Made by a program: the position numbers and the translations under genes. From NCBI GenBank assembly GCA_030151925.1, contig JASLCY010000225.1, positions 1 to 5,202 on the forward strand: a stretch of DNA of 5,202 nucleotides, read 5' to 3'. This document shows, in pieces, positions 1 through 5,202 of this stretch. Position 1 is the stretch's first letter, and every line of letters starts with the position of its first letter. This stretch comes from Oligoflexus sp. Lineage in GTDB: Bacteria > Bdellovibrionota_B > Oligoflexia > Oligoflexales > Oligoflexaceae. A model generated the notes under the pieces. The model ran no database searches. It saw only the letters and a list, made by a program, of their open reading frames with translations, and was not told the origin of the DNA.

Positions 1-651
1 CTTGACCACCGCGGTCTTCATGGCGTTCAATTTGATCGTTCGCCCATCGAGCCTGTCGAGGAGCTCGTGAGGGTCGCTGGCGATCTGATCGATCAGCTTG
101 TGGGCGAGGGCCTCCTGGGCGGAGAGCGAGAGCGAAGTCAGGACGAGGGAAGCGGCCACGGTCTTGTCGCGGCCTCGCAGCTCGGCTATCGATTCGATGA
201 AAGCCGCCGTATCGTTTTCTATCTTGCCGCGAAGGTCCGATTCGTCGGAGATGTCGCTGCCGTCGAATTCCACGGGATGCGCGGCCCCGATGTTGCTGGC
301 TGGAGCCATCGCCGCGACGTGTCCGGCGAGGGTGATGAACGCGCCGGCGCTTCCCGCATGCGCTCCCGACGGGCCGACCCAGACGACGACCGGGATAGGC
401 GCGGCGATGATGGCTTTTACCATCTCGCGCGTCGAGGCCAGAGAGCCGCCGTCGCTGTCGAGGGTGATAAGGAGTCCGTCGGCCTTCGTTTGCTCCGCCG
501 CCGCGATAGCACCCGCCAGCATGTCTTCTGAAGATACGTCTATCAAGCCAATATCGACTTGAACCCAACGCGGATCAGCTGCGAAGCCCGGGCGCGCGAA
601 ACTTAAAACGAGACTCAAAAAGAAGAAAAACCGGGGAATAATAGTCCTCAT
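1..651 (-). CDS. NfeD-family ClpP-class membrane serine protease, N-terminal part (3' end outside window)
   Basis: The frame is open from ATG at 651 to the left edge (217 codons, no stop), so the C-terminus is missing. Residues 1-25 form a signal peptide: a basic start, a run FFFFLSLVL, and a cleavage-type GFAA. The rest matches the ClpP-like protease domain of NfeD (1510-N) proteins. A LDSDGG stretch (64-69) stands where the family usually has LDTPGG, followed by PSGAHAGSAGAF (94-105) with the probable nucleophile Ser101. MAPASNIGAAHPV (115-127) follows, then Lys143 in GKIENDTAAF as the likely general base. The 42-residue Ser-Lys spacing fits the Ser/Lys dyad known from archaeal 1510-N (Ser97/Lys138). 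SAQEALAHKLIDQIA and ELLDRLDGR (from about 172) are also typical. The family is periplasm-facing, cleaves hydrophobic membrane-protein segments such as stomatin C-termini, and usually continues into membrane helices and an OB-fold NfeD domain, which would lie beyond the window. A good AAGGAG ribosome site sits 9 nt before the ATG. It follows the B12 genes by 60 bp, but no functional link is evident. Confidence 0.85.
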   Translation of the reverse strand, partial: MRTIIPRFFFFLSLVLSFARPGFAADPRWVQVDIGLIDVSSEDMLAGAIAAAEQTKADGLLITLDSDGGSLASTREMVKAIIAAPIPVVVWVGPSGAHAGSAGAFITLAGHVAAMAPASNIGAAHPVEFDGSDISDESDLRGKIENDTAAFIESIAELRGRDKTVAASLVLTSLSLSAQEALAHKLIDQIASDPHELLDRLDGRTIKLNAMKTAVVK

Positions 652-660
652 GAGCGTGCT

Positions 661-666
661 CTCCTT
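661..666 (-). promoter_or_regulatory. Shine-Dalgarno site of the NfeD-family gene
   Basis: AAGGAG on the minus strand, 9 nt before the ATG at 651. It supports this start over any internal methionine. An earlier ATG in the gap reads only three codons before a stop. Confidence 0.6.
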
Positions 667-711
667 CTCAAAGAGACATAGCAAAATCCGCTCAGGAGGT
701 CGAGGCTTTCA

Positions 712-1374
712 TCAGGGTGTCACGAAGCGCTTGGCATAGACCCCATCAATATCCGCATAACCTCCGAAGGAATTCGGCGAATTGGGGAAACCCAGCGCTG
801 GCGCCGCGGTCAGTTTAATATAACGGAAACCTTCCGTTTTGATCTGCAGGCCGAGCTCGGTATCGGGCAGATCCTGCAGATCGAAGCTGTCACCGCCGGC
901 GACGGCCGCATCGAGAGGATCGATGCCCTGCACGTCGAAGTTGTTGGTCGTTTCGTTATAGAGCACCGGATTCATGCCGGCGAAACCCACCCAGTTCTTC
1001 TCGTTCACGATATCGCCGAGTTTCTGCGTGCCGAGGTAGGCATGCGGGAAGTCGATGAAGTTCACGCCGTCGAGCGAAACGGAGACGACGATCGGCTCGA
1101 AGAACAGGGCCTTCGAGATCCTCTCGCGGAAAGCGTTTTCGAACACCACGAGATCCGCGCCTTCTCCGTCGCACACGGTGCCGACCGACCAGGCGGCGAT
1201 GAGCGTGCCGTCGCTCGCCTTATCGAGGCTGAAAACGTCCGTGCTGCCCTGGTAGAGGCCGCCGCCGTAGACGCCGTTGAGGGCCAGTTGAGGATTGCCG
1301 TAGCCTACTCCGTTCGCGCCGGTCGCTTGGACCAGGACGTCTGCGTAATGCGGATGAGCGTCAACACAAGGCAT
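712..1374 (-). CDS. Small beta-rich cell-surface-type protein of the B12 operon (220 aa)
   Basis: The start is taken at ATG 1374, two bases after the receptor stop, with a GGAG site 7 nt upstream. The frame is open further upstream to 1545, but that part is arginine-rich and lies antisense-like inside the receptor gene, so it is a shadow. The protein resembles a family usually annotated only as 'cell surface protein' in deltaproteobacteria and Myxococcota. Marks are NGVGYGNP (21-28), GGGLYQGSTDVFSL (37-50), DGEGADLVVFENAF (69-82), VVSVSLDGV (96-104), DPLDAAVAGGDSFDL (152-166), RYIKL (184-188) and YADIDGVY (206-213). The composition is that of an all-beta sandwich, and the acidic loops could bind calcium. 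No enzyme motif is visible. No signal peptide is present although relatives are exported: the protein begins Met-Pro-Cys, as if a lipoprotein signal had been removed just before its acceptor cysteine. Position behind a BtuB-like receptor under a cobalamin riboswitch suggests an accessory role in B12 capture. This is inference from context; an analogy to BtuH-type binders is possible but untested. Confidence 0.75.
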   Translation of the reverse strand: MPCVDAHPHYADVLVQATGANGVGYGNPQLALNGVYGGGLYQGSTDVFSLDKASDGTLIAAWSVGTVCDGEGADLVVFENAFRERISKALFFEPIVVSVSLDGVNFIDFPHAYLGTQKLGDIVNEKNWVGFAGMNPVLYNETTNNFDVQGIDPLDAAVAGGDSFDLQDLPDTELGLQIKTEGFRYIKLTAAPALGFPNSPNSFGGYADIDGVYAKRFVTP

Positions 1375-1376
1375 GG

Positions 1377-3386
1377 TTATTCTCCGAAATGGTAAACGAG
1401 CGAGACGACCCACTGGCGACCGGGCAGGGGCGCTCCCGCGAAGTCGCTGAGAGCCGTGCGGCCGTGACTGGAACCTGAATCGAGGTCGACGGCCGTCGTG
1501 TTCAAGAGATTCCGCAAAGCGAGGCCGAGTTGCCAACGCCGCCACGCGGCATCCAGGTTCATATCATAAATCCAGGCGCCGGGAAGCTTCACCGAATTCG
1601 CGACGTCGCGGTAGATATCGCTGCGGTAGCGCGCCGTCAGGTGGCTCCGGAGCCCGGAGAGCCAACCTTGCTGCCAGTCCAAGACCACGACTTGCTTGGC
1701 GATTCCGGGAATCTGGTGATGGGTCTTGAGGCTGGTGTCGAGCGGCGTGAGCATCGACGTCTTCGCGGCGAGGACGGCGCGCGCGATCGAATAATGAGCG
1801 GAGAGGTCATAACCGTCGATCGTGGTCTTGGCTATGTTCAGAGCCTTGCTGGCATTGGCGAGGACAGGGACGAAGACGATCTTGTCGTCGGTCCTGTCGT
1901 GATACCAGGCGCCGCCGAACTCGATCCCCGCGTGGGAGAAGAATCCGCCTATCTCCTGGTGATGAAGCTTCTCCGCCTTTAAAAGATCATTGGGCCGCAA
2001 AGCGGAGCCGTCGCCGAATTCCTCCAGGAGGCTCGGCAGGCGTTGAGCGGAGGCATACTGGGCGTAGAGACCGTTCGCGAAGTCACCGAACGCGACGCTC
2101 ACTCCCTGCATAGGGCTTTGGCGAGTCCTCTCGGGAGGATTGCTTTCACCCTGCAGGATAACGCCCGAGCGCCGGTCCACGTGATCGTGCTGCCATTGAT
2201 TCGAGGCCTTGCCTTCGATGAGCAGGGAATCAAAAGGCGTCCAGGCCAGTCCCGCCAAGGCGAGGTGATTCTGCCGTTTGAGGGCCGTGCCTAGCGTCCC
2301 GTCATAGGCCTGTTCTATCCTGCTCTCCGACCCTTCGTAATTCAGGAGGGTGCGCACGTCCTCGCGTCTTGATTTAAAGGTCAGGCCTTCCCGCAGGGAG
2401 TCGACCTTCATGTCCGCAGCGGTCGAGGAGATCAGAACCCGTTTGTCGTGATCCGTGGTTTCCCTTTTATCCTCGGTGTGCCCGACGTGGAAAGTGGCTT
2501 CGCTGTCTCCGAGCAGGGGGATATCGGCCCAATCCCTTCTGAGGCTCAGATCGCCGAGATGCCCATGGGTGCTTTCGCGGGCATCGCTCGGCAGGACCAT
2601 GCTGCTCGTCGGCAGACCGCCTTCCGAGGCATAGAGCCAGCCAAGCGCCTGGATTGAATAATCGCCGATCTTCCGGCGATAGACCGGCAGGAGCTGCTGC
2701 GATCTCTGATCGTTGTTGGTGCGGATCTTCCGCTGGTCGTCGCGCGCGTTGTAAGGCGTGCCTTCATCCGAATAATAAGGATAATGCCCGGAAGTCTGGT
2801 GTTCGCGCGCATAGATCCGCAATTCCTGATCTTCGCCCTTCTGCAGGCCGAGGGCCCAGATCGCCTGACCGTAGGGCGCTCCGAAGTTCGTACCAAGGTC
2901 GAGGCCCGACTTGTCCGCCGGTTTCAGGCGATAACGCAGCGTGCCGACCGGGTTGAGGTTGGGCACATCGATGGGTGAGACGCCTTGATGAAGTTCGAGG
3001 AGGCCGAAGGCCCTGAGGTCGAGGTCTTCGATCAAAGGCAGGCCGTTATAGGGATTCTGCAGCTGGATATCATCGAGGTAGACGTCGGTGAGGCGACTGT
3101 CCTGGCCGCGGATCCTCGGGACCGTGAAACCCGAAGGAGAGATGCGACCGGTCTCGGCGAAGCTGAGCGCGCTTTCTTCCTTGAGCAGGGCGGTGGTGTC
3201 GAAGCGGGAGCTTTCCTCGGGGCGGATCGCAATGGATTGGCTGGTCCGCGAGGCGCGTTCGCGTTCCTTGAGCCGTTCGGCGGTAACCGTCATGGACTCG
3301 ACGGAATCAGCCTGCGCATCGACCTCGCCGAAAGCGAGAGTCGACCACAGGCTGACGAAGATCAGGCTGAGGAGGCGCGTGTTCAT
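1377..3386 (-). CDS. BtuB-like TonB-dependent outer-membrane receptor, probably for cobalamin (669 aa)
   Basis: This is a full-length TonB-dependent receptor. Residues 1-20 are a signal peptide (MNTRLLSLIFVSLW, cleavage near LAFG). A TonB box-like segment, ESMTVTAERL (30-39), resembles the DTLVVTANR of E. coli BtuB. The plug domain covers about 45-155 and includes FTVPRIRGQDSRLTDVYLDD (87-106), the typical 'RG...YLDG' plug region, and VSPIDVPNLNPVGTLRYRL (136-154). The remaining roughly 510 residues carry alternating aromatic strands of a 22-strand barrel and end with RQWVVSLVYHF. Two extra residues, Gly-Glu, follow the usual terminal phenylalanine. Length is in the range of the family (E. 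coli BtuB precursor is 614 aa). Substrate is inferred from the cobalamin riboswitch ahead of the operon and the propeller gene before it, not from binding residues. The ATG overlaps the upstream stop (TGATG) and has no clear Shine-Dalgarno site, so it is likely translated by coupling. A different corrinoid or another substrate cannot be excluded from sequence alone. Confidence 0.88.
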   Translation of the reverse strand: MNTRLLSLIFVSLWSTLAFGEVDAQADSVESMTVTAERLKERERASRTSQSIAIRPEESSRFDTTALLKEESALSFAETGRISPSGFTVPRIRGQDSRLTDVYLDDIQLQNPYNGLPLIEDLDLRAFGLLELHQGVSPIDVPNLNPVGTLRYRLKPADKSGLDLGTNFGAPYGQAIWALGLQKGEDQELRIYAREHQTSGHYPYYSDEGTPYNARDDQRKIRTNNDQRSQQLLPVYRRKIGDYSIQALGWLYASEGGLPTSSMVLPSDARESTHGHLGDLSLRRDWADIPLLGDSEATFHVGHTEDKRETTDHDKRVLISSTAADMKVDSLREGLTFKSRREDVRTLLNYEGSESRIEQAYDGTLGTALKRQNHLALAGLAWTPFDSLLIEGKASNQWQHDHVDRRSGVILQGESNPPERTRQSPMQGVSVAFGDFANGLYAQYASAQRLPSLLEEFGDGSALRPNDLLKAEKLHHQEIGGFFSHAGIEFGGAWYHDRTDDKIVFVPVLANASKALNIAKTTIDGYDLSAHYSIARAVLAAKTSMLTPLDTSLKTHHQIPGIAKQVVVLDWQQGWLSGLRSHLTARYRSDIYRDVANSVKLPGAWIYDMNLDAAWRRWQLGLALRNLLNTTAVDLDSGSSHGRTALSDFAGAPLPGRQWVVSLVYHFGE
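1380..1385 (-). promoter_or_regulatory. Ribosome binding site inside the receptor's last codons
   Basis: GGAGAA is made of the final Gly and Glu codons of the upstream receptor, directly before its TAA stop. It ends 5 nt before the ATG at 1374 (7 nt counted from the GGAG core), so termination and initiation are practically at the same spot. This favours coupled translation and decides the start of the downstream gene. Confidence 0.6.
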
Positions 3387-4588
3387 CAGAAGATGAAGAC
3401 GCCCGAGTAAGGGATGGCGTCGAGGTCTTTGTCGATCTTGGTGCCGTCCGCTTTGATAACGGTGAATTTGCCGACGGCCGTCGTGCCGACGTCGCCGATG
3501 ATGAGGTTGGCGCGAGTCTCGTCATAGAAGAGACCGTAGTAGCCGCCGGAGGCGTCCGGGTAATCGTAGACCGTGGCATCGGCTTTCGTATCGGCGTTCA
3601 GCTTCACGACCTGTTTCTTGAACGTGCTGTCATCGATCTTGCGTTCGACCTGGACGAAGATGCTGTGGGACGCGTCAGCTGCGATAGCCGAGCCGTTCAT
3701 GTAGAAGGCCGAACCGTCGAGGTTCCAGAGCGTCGTCACGGTTTGCGTCGCGGGATCGAGCTCTTCGATCGCGCTGTGGCAGACGAGGCTGGGATCGTTT
3801 TGCGAAGGGCTTACGAAGCGGCTGCAAAGGCCGGCGATAAGGAGCTTCGAGCCTTGGACGTGCGGACGGACCGCGATCGGGAAAGAGCTCGCGAGTTTGA
3901 TGCCCTGGACTTTGGCTGCGACGGGATCGAGGTCGACAGGCGTGATGGTGTCGCCGGTCTGCTCGAGTACGAAGGCCTTCTGCGTGCCGTTGGCGATGAA
4001 GAGATTGCCTTCGAACGCATAGGCCTGGTGCAGGACGTAGATATAGGTATGGTCGCCGACCGTGGTCTTCCACAGCGCTTCAGGCTTCAGGGCCACGCCG
4101 TCCGGAAGATCCCAATCCGCGGTGACTTCGCTCACTTTCGCGCCGGTGGCCTTATTCATGACGGTGAGTTTGCCTTGCACGTAGTGGGCGAGGAGGACGT
4201 TGCCGTTGCCGAGATCGAGGACGTCATGCGGATCGCCGACGCTGCCGTCCGCGAACTTTTGCTGGTCCGCGAGCACGAGGGTGTTGTTCTGCGGAGTGAT
4301 CAGGCGATAGTTTTGGCTGTCGTCGGTGCGGTTGAAGAGGAAGACCGAGCCGCCCGTATTGAACAAAGCGGGATCGCTGGATTCACCCTGAAGCAGCGTT
4401 TCGACCGTAAAGAAATCCGGATCGATCCGATAAAGGTTCGATTGCCATGGATAGTTTTGCGAGGTGGCGCCGGTTATAACGAGACCAGTCGAGCTTGAAG
4501 CGGCCGTCGAGTTATTGTCGTTGTCTTTCGCGTGGCACGAGAGAGAGGTCAGACCCAAAAGCGCGGACATGAGGATAGAGCGAAGCAT
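3386..4588 (-). CDS. Seven-bladed beta-propeller surface lipoprotein, BtuG-like candidate B12-capture protein (400 aa)
   Basis: First gene after the cobalamin riboswitch. ATG 4588 is preceded by AAGGGAG with a 6-nt spacer. Residues 1-18 are a signal sequence ending LTSLSC. Cys18 is a possible lipid-acceptor cysteine, though Ser at -3 is not the usual Leu, and cleavage after CHA by signal peptidase I is an alternative. An Asp/Asn/Ser-rich linker (21-33) follows, as in tethered lipoproteins. I count seven similar outer-strand units with a hydrophobic strand, a turn and a second strand: near 51-66, 93-106, 140-155, 204-220, 273-290, 325-344 and 374-389 (for example LYRIDPDFFTVETLL and IEELDPATQTVTTLW). 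This gives seven blades. GDPHDVLDLGNGNVLLAHY (118-136) is the best-conserved-looking blade. Cys255 and Cys270 could form a disulfide. In Bacteroidota, BtuG is a seven-bladed surface lipoprotein that binds cobalamin and sits on BtuB. Fold, riboswitch and receptor neighbour all agree, but homology to BtuG itself is inferred rather than shown. Confidence 0.75.
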   Translation of the reverse strand: MLRSILMSALLGLTSLSCHAKDNDNNSTAASSSTGLVITGATSQNYPWQSNLYRIDPDFFTVETLLQGESSDPALFNTGGSVFLFNRTDDSQNYRLITPQNNTLVLADQQKFADGSVGDPHDVLDLGNGNVLLAHYVQGKLTVMNKATGAKVSEVTADWDLPDGVALKPEALWKTTVGDHTYIYVLHQAYAFEGNLFIANGTQKAFVLEQTGDTITPVDLDPVAAKVQGIKLASSFPIAVRPHVQGSKLLIAGLCSRFVSPSQNDPSLVCHSAIEELDPATQTVTTLWNLDGSAFYMNGSAIAADASHSIFVQVERKIDDSTFKKQVVKLNADTKADATVYDYPDASGGYYGLFYDETRANLIIGDVGTTAVGKFTVIKADGTKIDKDLDAIPYSGVFIF

Positions 4589-4594
4589 CTTAAG

Positions 4595-4601
4595 CTCCCT
4601 T
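4595..4601 (-). promoter_or_regulatory. Ribosome binding site of the propeller gene, adjoining the riboswitch
   Basis: AAGGGAG on the minus strand, 6 nt before ATG 4588 and only 8 nt after the 3' strand of riboswitch stem P1. CCUU at 4608-4611 could pair with AAGG at 4598-4601 around a 6-nt loop. Its two C residues also belong to P1, so the two pairings compete. Confidence 0.55.
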
Positions 4602-4609
4602 TGCTCGAA

Positions 4610-4745
4610 GGTTAGGCTTGGCGGTACTCGGACTCATAGGTCGCTGAATGGCGCCTATATACCGTTGCGGCACAGTGCCGGATTCTCACCGGTCTTCCCC
4701 TGATTCCAAGCAGGATGCAGGGGGTATAGCGGTGGGAACCCAACC
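4610..4745 (-). ncRNA. Cobalamin (B12) riboswitch
   Basis: The minus strand carries the hallmark cobalamin aptamer core: GGTGAGAATCCGGCAC (4675-4690), then GCCGCAACGGTAT (4659-4671) and a B12 box variant AGTCCGAGTACCGCC (4620-4634). Pairings found by eye: P1 GGTTGGGTT (4737-4745) with the complement at 4610-4618, 9 pairs including two G-U. CCCCTG (4718-4723) pairs with CAGGGG (4697-4702). CGGTA (4660-4664) pairs with TACCG (4622-4626). A peripheral hairpin ATAGG-CGC / GCG-A-CCTAT spans 4636-4658. The aptamer senses adenosyl- or other cobalamins and normally lowers expression of uptake genes when B12 is abundant. The 21 nt between P1 and the ATG hold the ribosome site and no U-run terminator, so control of translation initiation is more likely than attenuation. 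It heads the propeller-receptor-surface protein operon. Confidence 0.95.
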
Positions 4746-4763
4746 TGTCAATGCTGGGAGCTT

Positions 4764-4769
4764 TTTATA
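4764..4769 (-). promoter_or_regulatory. Candidate -10 element for the B12 operon
   Basis: TATAAA lies 2 nt after the stop of the upstream gene. A start about 7-10 nt downstream would fall near 4754-4757, some 10 nt before riboswitch stem P1, which is what an intact aptamer needs. The sequence 17 nt upstream (CACCTC) is a poor -35 match, so the assignment rests mainly on position. Confidence 0.35.
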
Positions 4770-4771
4770 CG

Positions 4772-5202
4772 TCAAATATACTTGCGGAGGTGCGTGACTA
4801 AGGTCGGCAGGAGCTTCTGCAGCTCGGGGTCGGTCATAGCCCCCGTCAGAATCAATATGGCTTGCTCAATAGTCTTCGGATCGGGCTCGTTATCCCGCAC
4901 CATGCGCGCCGACCGCCCCTGCTCGTCTATCGTGCGCGAAGTGAAGACCTCGCCGTCGCGCAAGGCGACCTCGAGGTAATCCTTGTCCTTGCGGAAGGTG
5001 AGATTCAAGCGATCGAGCGGATTCGAATGATGGGCGATCAGGAGATCCGTGGGCCCCTCACCGCGATAGACGCTCTCGAAGGCCTCCTTCGTCGAACTCT
5101 TGAGGGCGTCGGCCTCGATGCGCCTCAGGCTCATGCCCTGCTGCAGCGCGGCGAGCAGGGGCTGGAGAAAGGCGAGCAGCGCGGGCTCCTTCTTCTCGAA
5201 GC
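4772..5202 (-). CDS. Hypothetical protein, 5' end outside window (at least 142 aa)
   Basis: The frame is open from the right edge to TGA at 4772. A methionine at 5134 is possible, but the codons before it continue without a stop as a plausible helix (ALLAFLQPLLAALQQG), so the true start probably lies beyond the window. No signal peptide, membrane segment or known motif is visible in this part. It appears alpha/beta: an amphipathic N-terminal helix, a charged stretch STKEAFESVYRGEGPTD, a beta-like region RLNLTFRKDKDYLEVALRDG with a following EVFTSRTIDEQGR, and a C-terminal helical region TIEQAILILTGAMTDPELQ ending HLRKYI. I do not recognise the family. It lies on the same strand, with 26 bp between its stop and the riboswitch and no hairpin terminator between them. 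Read-through into the B12 operon is therefore possible, but nothing ties the protein to cobalamin. Confidence 0.7.
   Translation of the reverse strand, partial: FEKKEPALLAFLQPLLAALQQGMSLRRIEADALKSSTKEAFESVYRGEGPTDLLIAHHSNPLDRLNLTFRKDKDYLEVALRDGEVFTSRTIDEQGRSARMVRDNEPDPKTIEQAILILTGAMTDPELQKLLPTLVTHLRKYI

Noticed and set aside
67..562. Two overlapping plus-strand open frames of 154 codons
   Set aside because: They lie antisense to the NfeD-type protease, whose signal peptide and active-site motifs are clear. Composition is Arg/Ala/Ser-rich and typical of shadow frames in GC-rich DNA.
652..711. Possible terminator between the surface protein and the NfeD-type gene
   Set aside because: Only weak short pairings (CTC/GAG) and a TTTT run within GGATTTTGC are present; there is no stable GC-rich hairpin with a U tract.
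1375..1545. N-terminal extension of the 712-1374 gene to an ATG at 1545
   Set aside because: The added 57 residues are Arg-rich and lie entirely within the receptor's C-terminal coding region. The ATG at 1374 has a good ribosome site.
3665..4498. Long plus-strand open frame (277 codons) opposite the propeller gene
   Set aside because: Its reading is Arg/Glu/Asp/Val-rich without motifs, and it runs antisense to a well-supported exported propeller preceded by a riboswitch and ribosome site.
4464..4703. Plus-strand open frame across the riboswitch
   Set aside because: It covers the complement of a structured RNA and the start of the propeller gene, and has no protein-like features.

Overview
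This window reads almost entirely from the minus strand and looks like a vitamin B12 (cobalamin) uptake operon from a Gram-negative bacterium with fairly high GC. A TonB-dependent outer-membrane receptor with a signal peptide and TonB box, together with exported proteins, supports a diderm cell. The exact lineage cannot be fixed. The surface-protein family at 712-1374 and the relaxed lipobox remind me of Bdellovibrionota or Myxococcota-type deltaproteobacteria, but this is only an impression.

Layout in the direction of transcription (high to low coordinates). A hypothetical gene runs in from the right edge (4772-5202, 5' partial). Just after its stop there is a candidate -10 element, followed by a well-formed cobalamin riboswitch (4610-4745) with a 9-bp P1 closing stem, the conserved aptamer core and a B12 box. 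The aptamer ends about 21 nt before the start codon of a seven-bladed beta-propeller, probably a surface lipoprotein (3386-4588), that resembles the BtuG type of B12-capture protein. Its stop codon shares one base with the start of a BtuB-like TonB-dependent receptor (1377-3386). Two bases after the receptor stop comes a small beta-rich 'cell surface protein' family member (712-1374). After a 60-bp gap lies the N-terminal 217 residues of an NfeD-type ClpP-class membrane serine protease (1-651), cut by the left edge.

Interpretation. The riboswitch ties the three middle genes to cobalamin. The propeller would capture B12 at the surface, the receptor would import it across the outer membrane using TonB energy, and the third protein would be an accessory binder or structural partner. 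When B12 is plentiful the riboswitch should shut down the first gene, and the tight coupling should carry this to the next two. The most notable points are a BtuG/BtuB-like pair with the propeller gene first, the unusual N-terminus of the third protein (no signal peptide, Met-Pro-Cys), and two competing promoter readings around the riboswitch. No tRNA, rRNA, CRISPR, insertion sequence or convincing terminator was seen.
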